Made by a program: the position numbers and the translations under genes. Positions 46,049 to 57,878 of a stretch of 64,000 nucleotides of DNA are shown here, piece after piece; within the stretch, counting starts at the first letter, position 1, and every line of letters begins with the position of its first letter. The notes below the pieces were generated by a model. The model saw only the letters and a program-made list of their open reading frames with translations. It searched no databases and was not told the origin of the DNA. Source of the DNA: Gelatoporia subvermispora B. Taxonomy: Eukaryota > Basidiomycota > Agaricomycetes > Polyporales > Gelatoporiaceae. The stretch lies in assembly GCA_000320605.2 (NCBI GenBank), contig KB445812.1, forward strand, positions 310,001 to 374,000, given 5' to 3'.

Positions 46049-47461
46049 ATGTTCTTCTCAAAGAGCTTCAACCCAGCTACGGACATACCCAATCTCGCAG
46101 GAAAAGTGTTCCTAGTAACTGGTGGAAAGTAGGGTCATCTGCAGTGCTCCTTGTAACAGGCGCTAATCGAGGGTTTGCACAGTGCGGGAATAGGGTATAC
46201 TACATGCCAGCATCTTGCGAGGCATGGAGCAAAGGTCTATTTGGGCGCAAGGAGTGAGGAGCGAGGCAAGGCAGCCGTTGAGAGGCTCAAGTCCGAAGGC
46301 CTCGGTCCAGAGAATGGCGAAGTGATCTTCCATCCACTAGATCTAAGCGATCCTCGAAAAGCGAAGGAATCCGGAGAGCTGTTCATCCAAGTTGAAACGA
46401 GACTGGATGGATTGAGTGAGTAGCTGTTGGGTTTATCGAGGATTACGACAGATCTAACCTTCCGCACTCATTCAGTCCTGAATGCTGCTCTGTCAGTTCA
46501 CGTAACTTCCTGGTTGTATGAAATACTGAAAGAAGTATCAGTACGATGGCACCGTACCTAAAGTCTGTTGACGGTAAGTCTTAAACATCACGGAGATTTA
46601 GTATATATGTTGACAAGGTGTCACGTAGGGGTGCAAGATGTCATGATGGTCAAGTGCGTGTACACACAGTATACCCTTGGCGCTAGCGACGCTCATGAGG
46701 ATGCTTCAGTCACTTCAGCCACTTCGTGCTGACGCGCACATTGCTTCTTCTCCTCAAGACAACAGCAGCTGAGCCCAGCTCTGACGTGCGCATTGTCGCG
46801 GTACGCCTCTATCCCCAGTTCACGTCCATGCTACTCACACCAGCGTATGCAGGTGTCATCCGGCGCTCACTCCATGGTCTCCAATGTGCACTTCCGCAAC
46901 CTGGACGACGTCAACAAAGAGTACAACGACGTCATGCTCCCGAGGATGGCTCGATACGGTCAGTCCCCTGCCATCTACCATCTCTCGCTCTAATCAACCT
47001 CACGTGTCTATAGGGCTGTCGAAGCTCGCGAATGTCCTCTTCATCAAGGAGCTCCAGAGACGTCTCGACGCAGAGAACAGTGCCATCATTGCGCTCTCCA
47101 TCCACCCCGGAGGTGTCGATACCGGTATTTTCCCTCACCATCCCCCTTTCTCTACTGTGCTAAAGCATTCGTTTTAACTACAGAGGGCGCCCAGAAAGGC
47201 CTCGATGGCGCCAACATCGTCTTGCGCGGGCTGTTTTACGCGCTCAGAATCGTATTCTTCACCGACGCGTCCAAGGGTTCGTACACTACCGTCTTCGCCG
47301 CCGCCGCACCTGCCGTGCGTGCGAACCCGGACACGTACAAGGGTGTGTACCTTGTGCCCGTCGCAAAGATTGCGAAGCCGAGTGCCGATGCAAGCAATGC
47401 GGCGCTCGCGGCGGAGTTATGGGAGACGACGGAGAGGATACTGGCAGATATAGGAGTATGA
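46049..47461 (+). CDS. SDR, array copy 3
   Basis: Nine exons, intact. The first donor is GTAGGG, unlike the GTGAGG of copies 1 and 6. Glycine motif GGNAGIG; exon 4 begins with Thr (LTMAPY); active-site block SSGAHSMVS; catalytic MARYGLSK; C-terminus ILADIGV. Its intron 8 (from 47126, TTTTCCCTCACCATCC...) is nearly the same as that of copy 5, although copy 5 groups with copy 4 elsewhere. The TATA context is degraded (CTCTATACCC). Confidence 0.88.
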
Positions 47462-48641
47462 GTACGAGTGGACAGCGGCGAGCGCATCAGTGGTAGTGGA
47501 GTACTGGTTGAGCTTCGAGCTGGCACATATAATTCCTGGTACGAGGCTGTATTGGTATGTGTGAGTGATTAATATGATCCCCGATCCGAGGCAGGCTTCT
47601 AAATAAGTGATCGTTTAGTATAAAGATTTCGCTCCAAGCTGAGACCTGTCGCAAGACTTCGTGGTAGGCGGTTTGTCTGTCCATAGCACTATAGGACGGC
47701 TGGAGTTGCTCGTATCTCCCCACATGAGGACCGACACTTCTGCTTTAATTTCACACTGCGGTACTGGGCGTTGTGCTGTGCATGTTTTTTGCAGAGTATC
47801 TCGAGAGTCCTACTACACAAGATTTGTAGACTGTCCGACCGACTTCACTCACCGACACGCGTGTAGACTCGGCGCGCACGACGCGTCCCCCGCAGACTTG
47901 AGATCATCATCGCAGGGGATGTCTACAGCTGATAAAGAACTATGGTAGACTGCTTTCCACTTCTTTTTGTTATATCTCAAGTTCAACAAACAATGGCAGA
48001 TCATGCCTGGCATCCGTTCTGCTGCTGCGATCACATTCGATTTCACCAACCAGATTCCCTCCGATTAAAATCCAGAATTCTCTTCACGAGATGCAAAGCG
48101 GTCTCATTTCTGTACGCACTGTAGAGGGCGTGCGGCCACCGGCATATAATCGGCACCGCTCGGCATTGTCACATACGCGTCTCGACCACGAAAGTGTGTC
48201 CTACAATTTTTTTGGATAGCCTTTCGCGTCCTCCGCGGTCAGACACTGGTACACGATAAGAAACGAACATTAATTATGGCCGTTCGCTTACCATTAATGC
48301 ATCAGCAAAATCTCGACTTATCTTAACATGTCTTATTCACCTTTTTGGGACTTAGTGGTGTCTTTCTGCTTTGTTAGCGCCCAATAAGTACCTCGAAAGG
48401 CAAATAAGACGTCTAATCTCCTTGGTTGCTCCTGCGGGAGCGTTCATTATCCCATCGTTGTGTAGTTGAACGCGGCTCCGCCAGCTTGACGCTCGGCGGA
48501 GCCCGAAATGCATTGTCCGATGCCTATCTAATGCAACAAAACATCTAATGCGACAGGGCGGGTTGGTGGGTGACGCAATAAAGGCTAACGAGCGGCGTTG
48601 GCGACCGAAGCAGAAAACAGAAGAAAAGGGATTCACACACC

Positions 48642-48705
48642 TAGCGGGCAGCGTTGGTGACCGAAGCAGAAAACGCTGAGGTTTTCCGGTCGCGGCTGCC
48701 CGCTA
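48642..48705. repeat. 64-bp imperfect palindrome in SDR spacer 3
   Basis: TAGCGGGCAGC at the left end is the perfect reverse complement of the right end GCTGCCCGCTA, and GACCG...CGGTC pairs further inside. The core CGTTGGTGACCGAAGCAGAA also occurs as a near copy about 54 bp upstream (48593-48618). It may be the end of an unrecognised element or a solo hairpin MITE; no TSD was identified. Confidence 0.6.
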
Positions 48706-49554
48706 TATGTGAGGCGGCTGACATGGTGCGGAATGCCCGATATGGTCACTGCCACGCGCCGGCTCCCTTGTTCGAAATGAGAAACAATGCTCGTGCCGTG
48801 AGGGTCTGGTCCTACTGCGGCATATCCGCGGCGCTGCAGGGCGCGTGAGCGAGGCGGAGGTCGTGCTCGACGGGGAGCATTGTCTGAGTCGTGCCTGCGG
48901 AAGGCATGATGGTCGGTGCCGCCCTCGAGGGCGGGTTCGTGCTCACTGAGCGCGGGCGCTTCCGTCGATTAGACTCGTGTAAAACAAGTTTTAAACCCGA
49001 TATAAGTCAAATGAATATTTTACTGATAATACAGCTGTTTTCAGAACGGGGGGCGTACCCCGTCCGACGGGGCCCGTCGTGCACACATCAGAGTTGACGG
49101 AGTTCGAAGGATCTAGGTACGATCTGCTAGCGCAGCAGAGGCAATGGACGGTGCAAGGCGGGGCCATCTCACCGATCGACACAGGTGCGCCGCTCAAGAT
49201 CCGTGATCCGACTATCTGTGATGATTCGCGATGGGGTACCCCCCCTGTTATGAAACCAGCTGTGATGCCGGTGGAGGTCCCGCTCCTCTGACGAGTCCGA
49301 TTACCGGGATTGTCTCGTGGTACGTGTACGCTCGGCCGCGCTGATGGGACACTGCCCACTCGGTTCTCGCAATCGCACACTTGCATTGCATGCTGTAGCC
49401 AGTAGTCTGAAACCCTTCTCTAGTAGGGAATGTAGCACTCTTTCAGAATCACACCATGAGATCGCTTATCAATGCGAGTACTTCGGCCTCGCCTTCCTCT
49501 ACTTATATCCTCTCACTAGCCTGAGCTCTCGCTAGTGACCTGTTCTTGTTTACC

Positions 49555-50969
49555 ATGTTCTTCTCAAAGAGCTTCAATCCCACTACAGATATACCCAGTC
49601 TTGCAGGCAGAGTGTTCTTGATAACAGGCGGAAAGTCAGGTCATCCGAAGTGCTCCTTGTGATCGTGGTGCTAACAGAGAGTTTGCGCAGTGCGGGAATT
49701 GGGTACACCACATGCCAGCATCTCGCAAGACATGGAGCAAAGGTCTATTTGGGCGCAAGGAGTGAAGAGCGAGGCAAGGCAGCCGTTGAGAGGCTCAAGT
49801 CCGAAGGCCTCGGTCCAGAGAACGGGGAAGTAATCTTCCATCCACTGGATCTGAGCGATCCTCGAAAGGCGAAGGAATCTGGAGAGCGGTTCATCCAGGT
49901 TGAAACAAGACTGGATGGATTAAGTGAGTGACTCCTAGCTTTACCGGCAACATATCAGTAGTAACCTTTCTCATCCGTCCAGTCCTTAATGCCGCTCTGT
50001 CAGTTCGCATCGGTTCTTCGCTGTGTGCTTTACTAAACAAACGATCAGCACGTCTTCACCGTACTTGAAGTCCGTTGACGGTATGTATCAATAACCATGT
50101 TGGTTGAGGCATGTGTGTTGACGATATATGACGTAGGCGTGCAAGACGTCATGATGGTCAAGTGCGTTCGCACAAAATTCGTACTGAATACTAGGGACGC
50201 TCATGAAGTTGCTTCAGTCATATCGGCCACTTCGTGCTGACGCGCACATTACTTCCTCTGCTCAAAAGAACAGCAGCTGAGCCTGGCTCTGACGTCCGCA
50301 TTGTCGCGGTATGTCTCCATCCCCGTTCACATCAACACCACTCACATCAGCGTATGCAGGTGTCATCCGCCGCTCACGCCTTCGTCTCGAATGTGCACTT
50401 CCGCAACCTAGATGACATAAACAAAGACTATAACGACGCCATGATCCCACAGCTCACGCGATACGGTCAGTTCACTGCCATGGGCAATTTCTCGCTCAAA
50501 CAAATCTCATAATTTCTTAGGACTGTCGAAGCTCGCAAATGTCCTCTTCATCAAGGAACTGCAGAAACGTCTCAATGCAGAGAACTGCCCGATCATTGCG
50601 CTCTCCCTCCACCCCGGATCCGTTGACACGGGTACGTTCTCTCATTACGCCTCTTCTTTCTATCACGTTGACGCATTCGCGGTTACCACAGAGGGCACTC
50701 AGAATGGCGCCAATGACGCCAACATCGTCGTGCGGGTGGTTTTCAACGCACTCAGGGTCGCATTCTTCGCCGACCCATCCAAGGGTTCGTACACGACCGT
50801 TTTCGCCGCCGCCGCACCCGCCGTGCGCGCAGATCCGGACAAGTACAAGGGTGCGTACCTTGAGCCCGTTGCAAAGATCGGGAAGCCGAGTGCCGACGCA
50901 ACGAATGCGGCCCTCGCGACAGAGTTGTGGGAGACAACGGAGAAAATACTAGTAGACATCGGAGTATGA
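49555..50969 (+). CDS. SDR, array copy 4 (shifted splice acceptor)
   Basis: Nine exons, intact reading phase if exon 6 uses an alternative acceptor. The AG used before HFVLTR in copies 1, 2, 3 and 6 is GG here (TCATATCGG, about 50221-50229). The next upstream AG, 9 nt earlier (GCTTCAG), restores phase and inserts three residues (N-HIG-HF instead of N-HF), giving 323 aa. Exon 4 reads LTSSPY where others have LMMAPY. Tyr/Lys: RYGLSK kept, preceded by PQLT. Exon 8 and intron 8 match copy 6 almost exactly (RLNAENCP, HPGSVDTG). Confidence 0.85.
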
Positions 50970-51773
50970 GGGAGAGTGGACGGCGGCGAGCGGGGTGGTA
51001 GTGGGATTACTGGTTGAACTTCGATTTGGTTGATATCATTTCCAGTACGAGGCTGTATTAACATGTGTGAGTTGGCGATATGATCCCCGATACGAGGCAG
51101 GCTCTGAAATCAGCCATCGCTATAGAGTTCTCGTCCCAATCCGAGAGTTGTCGCAAGGTCTCGTGGTAGGTGGTTTGTCGGTCCATACTACTATAGGACG
51201 GCTGGAGCTGCTCGTATCTCCACACATGAGGACCGAGACTTCTGCTTCAATTTCACACTAGTGCGATACTGGGCGTTGTGCTGGGCATATTTTTTGCAGT
51301 GTATATCGAGAGTCCTACTGTACACGATTTGTAGCCTGTCCGACCGACTTCGCTCTCCGACACGCGTGCAGACTCGGCGCACGCGACGCGTCGCCGGTTC
51401 GAAGGATCTAATATACGACCTGCTGGCCAGCGGCGCGCCCACTGAGCGCAGCAGAGGCAATGGGCGGTGCAAGGCGGGGCGACGTGCCCGGGCACGTTGT
51501 TGGCAAGACCTAGGACTCGGTTTCAAGCTGGGATTTCCGCCTTGAAGCATCTAAGAACACTAATATAGATCGTATTACCTCGTTCCATAGGTGACTGGTT
51601 CTTGCTACACCCCTTCGCAGACGTTGTCGCGATACGTGAGGCTTGGAATCCTAAACGGCCACCTCACCGATGAGAATCTCGGGTCCTCGGCACAGGTGCG
51701 CCGCTCGAAATCCGTGATCCGACTATCTGTGATGATTCGCGACGGGGTCCCGCTCCTCTGACGAGTCCGGTTA

Positions 51774-52266
51774 CATAGTGGGCATCACTCGATGTACCAA
51801 TTTAGGCCATGCTGTGTACACCGCGAATAAGTTTTCTCTGCATGTCTCCGGGCGAATTGTGGAGGAAACACACATACTGCACTCCCAATGTATGATTGCA
51901 TTACCTCACAGCCAACCTCACTCGACACATTCTTTGTGTTTTGACTGAGTATATCTCGGAGCACCTTAGAAATGAATACAAAATGTACTACAGAATGTAC
52001 CAGCTGTTGCTGGGATCTGATTGGCTGGATCAGATGTCCTGTGTCTGTACATTGAGAATCTTCTCAGTCTGAGCTGAGAGTGTACTCGCTACAGTCCAGT
52101 CAATATATACCAAGCATGATCGATTTGAGATCAAAGAGAGAAGATATAGGGGACAACTTACTTGTACACTTTGTCATCTCATCGCGCACACATAGAGCAC
52201 ATTTATTCTATTCTCACGAGGTACTTGGCATATCCCAGATCGGGACATGGGGTGATGCCCACGGTG
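51774..52266. mobile_element. Harbinger-like MITE, 493 bp, TTA target duplication
   Basis: Alignment with the homologous spacer of copy 3-4 (49296-49320, GTCCGATTACCGGGATTG) shows one extra block in this unit. It begins CATAGTGGGCATCACTC and ends with an imperfect inverted copy (GGGGTGATGCCCACGGTG), with GTGGGCATCAC/GTGATGCCCAC pairing perfectly over 11 bp. It is flanked by TTA at 51771-51773 and 52267-52269, while the empty paralogous site has a single TTA. A 3-bp TTA duplication is characteristic of PIF/Harbinger elements. No transposase frame inside. Confidence 0.82.
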
Positions 52267-52516
52267 TTACCGGAATGGACCCGTGGTGCGTGTACGCTCG
52301 GCCGCGCTGATGGGACACTGCCCACTCGGTTCTCGCAATCGCACACTTGTATTGCATGCTGTAGCCAGTAGTCTGAAACCCTTCTCTAGGGAATGTAGCA
52401 CTCTTTCAGAATCACACCATGAGATCGCTTAAAATGCGAGCTCTTCGGCCTCGCCTTCCTCTAGTTGTATCCTCTCATCAGCCTGAGCTCTCACTAGTGA
52501 CCTGTTCTTCTTGACC

Positions 52517-53930
52517 ATGTTCTTCTCAAAGAGCTTCAATCCCACTACAGATATTCCCAGTCTCGCAGGAAGGGTGTTCCTGGTAACAGGCGGAAAGTCA
52601 GGTCATCCGAAGCGCACCTTGGAATTGTGGTGCTAACAGAGAGTTTGCGCAGTGCGGGAATTGGGTACACCACATGCCAGCATCTCGCAAGACATGGAGC
52701 AAAGGTCTATTTGGGCGCAAGGAGTGAAGAGCGAGGCAAGGCAGCCGTTGAGAGACTCAAGTCCGAAGGCCTCGGTCCAGGGAATGGGGAAGTAATCTTC
52801 CATCCACTGGATCTGAGCGATCCTCGAAAGGCGAAGGAATCCGGAGAACTGCTCATCCAGGTTGAAACAAGACTGGATGGATTAAGTGAGTGACTCCTAG
52901 CTTTACCGGCAACATATCAGTAGTAACCTTTCTCATCCGTCCAGTCCTTAATGCCGCTCTGTCAGTTCGCATCGGTTCTTCGCTGTGTGCTTCACTAACC
53001 AAACGATCAGCACGTCTTCACCGTACTTGAAGTCCGTTGACGGTATGTTTCAATTACCATGTTGGTTGAGGCATGTGTGTTGACAATATATGACGTAGGC
53101 GTGCAAGACATCATGATGGTCAAGTGCGTTAGCACAAAATTCGTTCTGAATGCTAGCGACGCTCATGAATTTGCTTCAGTCATATCGGCCACTTCGTGCT
53201 GACGCGCACATTACTTCCTCTGCTCAAAAGAACAGCAGCTGAGCCTGGCTCTGACGTCCGCATTGTCGCGGTATGTATTTATCTCCGTTCACATCAACAC
53301 TACTCACATTAGCGTATGTAGTTGTCATCCGCTGGTCACGCCTTCCTCTCGAACGTGCACTTCCGCAACCTAGACGACATAAACAAAGACTATACCGACG
53401 CCATGATCCCGCAGATGGCGCGATACGGTCAGTTCACTGCCATGGGCAATCTCTCGCTCAAATAAATCTCACAATCTCTCAGGACTGTCGAAGCTCGCGA
53501 ATGTCCTCTTCATCAAGGAGCTCCAGAAACGTCTCAATGTAGAGAATACCCCCATCATCGCGCTCTCCCTCCACCCCGGAACCATTAACACCGGTATTTT
53601 CCCTCACCATCCCTCTTTCTTTACCACGCTAACGCGATCGATATAATCACAGAGGGCGCTCAGAGTAGCGCCAATGGCGCCAACATCGTCTTGCGCGGGC
53701 TTTTCAACGCACTCAGGGTCGTATTCTTCACCGACACATCCAAGGGTTCGTACACGACCGTCTTCGCCGCCGCCGCACCCGCCGTGCGCGCAGATCCGGA
53801 CAAGTACAAGGGTGCGTACCTTGAGCCCGTTGCGAAGATCGGGAAGCCGAGTGCCGATGCAAGGAATGCGGCCCTCGCGACAGAGTTGTGGGAGACAACG
53901 GAGAAAATACTAGTGGATATCGGAGTATGA
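52517..53930 (+). CDS. SDR, array copy 5 (shifted splice acceptor)
   Basis: Closest to copy 4 through exon 6. It shares the GTCAGG first donor, LTSSPY and the AG-to-GG loss before exon 6, so it again needs the upstream CAG and adds three residues. Exon 7 starts with TTG after TAG (LSSAGHAF instead of VSSGAH), a conservative change next to the catalytic Ser. Exon 8 reads RLNVENTP and HPGTINTG and intron 8 resembles copy 3. The TATA box is eroded (TAGTTGTATCC). A Harbinger-like MITE sits about 250 bp upstream of the start, inside the repeated promoter module. The frame is intact but expression is uncertain. Confidence 0.85.
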
Positions 53931-54967
53931 GTGAGAGTGGACAGCGGCGAGCGGCGTGGTAGTGGGATTACTGGTTGAACTTCGAGTTAATCAATATCAT
54001 TCCCGGTACGAGGCTGTATTAGCATGCGTGAGTTGGTTGATATGGTCCCGGATACGAGGCAGGCTCTTAAATTAGCCATCGCTATAGAGTTCTCGCCCCA
54101 ATCCGAGAGTTGTCGCAAGGCTTCGTGGTAGGTGGTTTGTCAGTCCATAGTACCATAGGATGGCTGGCGTTGCTCGTATCTCCCCGCAGGAGAATCGACA
54201 GATCTGCCCCAACTTCGCATTGCGGCACTGGGCGTTGTGCAAGGCATGTTTCTCGCATTGTATCTCGAGAGTCCTACTGTACACGATTTGGGGACTAATC
54301 GACTTTGCTCTCCGACACGTGTTCGAACTCGGCGCGCGCAACGCGTCGCCCTCAGGCTCGAGATCAGAGAGGGTGGTTGGTGCGGGCGTGCGGCCACCGG
54401 CATACCACCAGCTCGCAATCGGCACCCCTCGGCATTGTCACGTACGCGTCTCGGCTACGAAAGTGTGTACTACGATTGAATGGGCACGATAAGAAGCAGA
54501 CATTGGCTGTGGCCGTTGCCTTACCCTCAATAATAGACCACACTTTTGTCTGTCTAGGGAGACCAGGAATTCGACGTTATTTGGGTTAAGAACACGTCAA
54601 TCCGAGATTCCGAACAATGCACACAAACTATGGGTCGATGTCGTGTAATATTGAAACTTCGCAACCAAGTTCAGCAGACTGTTATCATTGCAGGGACTTG
54701 GGAGTGGTGCGTCCGATTGCCTCAATTGTCCCGCGGTACGTGTACGCTCGGCCGCGCTGATGGGGATCTTCCCGCTCGACTTCGCAATCACACACTTATA
54801 TAGCATGTTGTAGCCACCGAGAGTCTGAGACCGTGCTTCAGGAGATGCAGCATTCCTTCGTACCATGAGATCACTTAGCGATGCCTGTTCTCCGGCTTCG
54901 CCTTCCTCTAGTTATATATACGCTCTCACCAGCCTGAGCTCCTGCTAGTGGTCTGTTCTTCTCGACC

Positions 54968-56394
54968 ATGTTCTTCTCAAAGAGCTTCAACCCAGCTACA
55001 GACGTACCCAGTGTCGCAGGAAGAGTGTTCCTGGTATCTGGCGGAAAGTGAGGTCATTTGCAGTGCTCCTTGCAAATTTGGTGCTAATGGAAGGTTTGCA
55101 CAGCGCGGGGATGGGGTACACCACATGCCAGCATCTCGCAAGACATGGAGCAAAGGTGTATTTGGGCGCAAGGAGCGAAGAGCGGGGCAAGGCAGCCGTC
55201 GAGAAGCTGAAGTCCGAAGGTCTCAGTCCAGGGAATGGGGAAGTGATTTTACATCCACTGGATCTGAGCGATCCTCGAAAAGCGAAGGAATCTGGAGAGC
55301 TGTTCATCCAGGTTGAATCGAGACTGGATGGATTGAGTGAGTAGCCCCTAGGTTCATCGTAGATATGACAGTTCTAATCTTTCGCATCGACCTAGTCCTG
55401 AATGCCGCTCTGTCAGTTCACACCGATTCCTGGTTGTGTGCTGTATTAATGGAACTAACAGTATGTTCGCACCGTACTTGAAGTCTGTCGACGGTTTGTC
55501 TGCTATTACCATGGAGGTTCAGGCATGTATGTTGACAGTATTTATATGACGTAGGCGTACAAGATGTGATGATGGTCAAGTGCGTGCGCACACAATTCGC
55601 ACTGAATGCTAGCGACGCTCACGAAGTTTCTTTAGTCATATCAGCCACTTCGTCCTGACGCGTACATTGCTTCCTCTTCTCAAGACAACAGCAACTGAGC
55701 CCGGCTCTGATGTCCGCATTGTCGCGGTATGTCTCTATCCCCGTTCACATGATCAACACCACTCACATCAGCGTATGCAGGTGTCATCCGCCGGCCACGC
55801 CTTAGTCTCGAATGTGCACTTCCGCAACCTGGACGACATCAACAAAGAGTACAGCGACGCCATGATCCCGAAGGTAGCGCGATACGGTCAGGCCCCTGCC
55901 CTCCGAGTCTGCAATCCCTCGCTCAAATCAATCACGTGTTTATAGGACTGTCGAAGCTCGCGAATGTCCTCTTCATCAAGGAACTGCAGAAACGTCTCAA
56001 TGCAGAGAACTGCCCGATCATTGCGCTCTCCCTCCACCCCGGATCCGTTGACACAGGTACTTTCTCTCATTACGCCTCTTCTTTCCATCACGTTGACGCA
56101 TTCGCGTTGACCACAGAGGGCGCTCAGAAAGGCGTCAATGGCGCCAACATCGTCTTGCGCGGGTTCTATAGCGCGTTCAGGACCGTACTCTTCAGCGACG
56201 TGTCCAAGGGTTCGTACACGGCCGTTTTCGCCGCCGCAGCACCTGCCGTGCGCGCAGACCCGGACGCGTATATGGGTGCGTACCTTGTGCCCGTCGCGAA
56301 GATCGCGAAGCCGAGTGCCGATGCAAGGAATGCGGCGCTCGCCGCGGAGCTGTGGGAGACGACGGAGAGGATACTGGTAGATATCGTAGTATGA
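54968..56394 (+). CDS. SDR, array copy 6
   Basis: Nine exons, intact, with the ancestral AG before exon 6. The glycine motif has Ser in place of the leading Thr (SGGNAGMG) because GTATCTGGC replaces GT(C/A)ACTGGC. Exon 4 gives LMFAPY; active-site block SSAGHALVS; RYGLSK retained; the C-terminus ends DIVV, unlike DIGV in the rest. Last unit of the array: beyond 56.5 kb the repeated downstream block is no longer found, so the duplication boundary lies just after this gene. Confidence 0.88.
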
Positions 56395-57878
56395 GTGAGA
56401 GTGGTCAGCGGCAAGTGGGGTCGTTGGTGAGAGTCTTGGTTGAACTTCGAGGTGGTTTATGTCACTCCTGGTACGAGGCTGTATTGGGATGTGCGGCGCC
56501 GTTGATATGATCCCCGGATTACTTATGCGCTCATATAGGTTGTGCGCTTATAATACCTATGGATGCTAGTACGTGTGCTGCTGGGTTGGAAGGCTGCTCA
56601 GACTACTCTGGACCACCAAACACACTTGGCAGACAATTGGCGTACCCGTATCCTCGCCCTATGGCGCGTGTACATTTATCTCCATACGATATGCTATAAA
56701 TGACTACCGCCGAGTTCGCACCTCTCTTCGCATGCACTTTCCAGGTACTTTGATGCACGTTACTGTGTGTAACCCGAACGAACTGGATAGTAGTCCTGGG
56801 GATGAAGTTGACTTATCTCCTTACTTCTTCCGATAGGCTCAACGGCGACGTACCCATATGGGATGCTAGAAATATCCTTCAAGTTATAAGCAAGTGTGTA
56901 TACTCACCGGGGTACCAGTCCCCCTCCAGCACTCGCGCTCTCACAAATGGCCCCAACCTCTCTTTCCGTCTCGTCCGTGAGGTGTATGATGCTATTTGTG
57001 GGCATCTGCTCGTGTGCCATGCTGGTGGCATCCGCTCCTGCCAGGTGCGTGACGTCTTCTGCATTAAGATGTTGACGACATTGACGAGTCACACATATTC
57101 GCTCCACCTCAGCGCAGTAGTTGCAGGCCAGCCCACCGCAGATTTCCACGAAAACTACTGGCAATACAATCTGCCGTGGTGGCTGCAGCCGCCATCTGCG
57201 GCAAGTAGTTACAGAAACATCGGGTGAGCGCGGACTTACATGAAAGCGGCTGCTGTAGTGGCTGACTCGATCCATGTAGACGTCGTTGGGCGAGCGAGAT
57301 ATGCTTCAACAGCTGTGCAGTCAATGCTGGTTTTGTCAAGCCATCGGGTCTCCATACCATCGGTCTCAGCTCACTGGCCTGATGGTCGGAGATTGATCGC
57401 CATCGAGAATATGCAACTCTTTTCTGCGATCGGGAAGGACCGCTGGGTAAATTGGGTTGAATTTGTATACTAGAGGTGTACGATAGAGATCATAGAATAG
57501 TACCTTGACGCATAGGAGGGAGCATGTGCATGAGGTGAATCCTGTTGAAACTCAATGGCACAGAACGGTGCTGTCCGCCACAATCGCCCAAAGTGGTATT
57601 GCGGACAGACTCGGCTCGGAGAAGAGGTCGCTCAGCAGAGCACGAACTGGCGCTGAACGCGAACATCACAGAGCCGACGAGAGATCAGACCGATTATCCA
57701 GAGCAGCGAGAATATATGGTGCATTGAGGTAAAGCAATCGAAAGCAAGTACTGTATGTGTGTACACTGGCAGACATTACAAGCGGCGCAGGTCCGGCAAG
57801 TATGATACGGTGGAAATAAAGCAATAATTTACTGACACTCTGTCTTTTATCTTGCAAAGGGGGCGGAGCGTAAGACGA
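56395..57878. other. Intergenic, no supported gene (1.5 kb)
   Basis: Convergent spacer between SDR copy 6 and the polymerase gene. Frames at 56.6-57.4 kb overlap on both strands without domains. AT-rich patches (e.g. TATAATACC near 56550, TATGCTATAAATG near 56690) are not tied to any gene. No repeat of the SDR spacer blocks here. Confidence 0.5.

Larger units (their letters stand above)
41160..56394 (+). repeat. Tandem array of six duplicated SDR gene units
   Basis: Six nine-exon SDR genes in the same orientation start at 41508, 44018, 46049, 49555, 52517 and 54968. Each gene spans about 1.41 kb. Spacers are 1,095, 623, 2,093, 1,547 and 1,037 bp. Spacers share a downstream block (GTGGTAGG(C/T)GGTTTGTC..., near 43120, 47660, 51160 and 54125) and an upstream promoter block, so a unit of about 2.45 kb was duplicated. 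Spacer 2 is shortened. Spacer 3 carries extra sequence (about 47.93-48.12 and 48.23-49.10 kb). Spacer 4 carries a 493-bp MITE. A block beginning GTTCGAAGGATCTA is shared only by spacers 3 (49102) and 4 (51397). Spacer frames hold no other supported genes. Confidence 0.9.
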
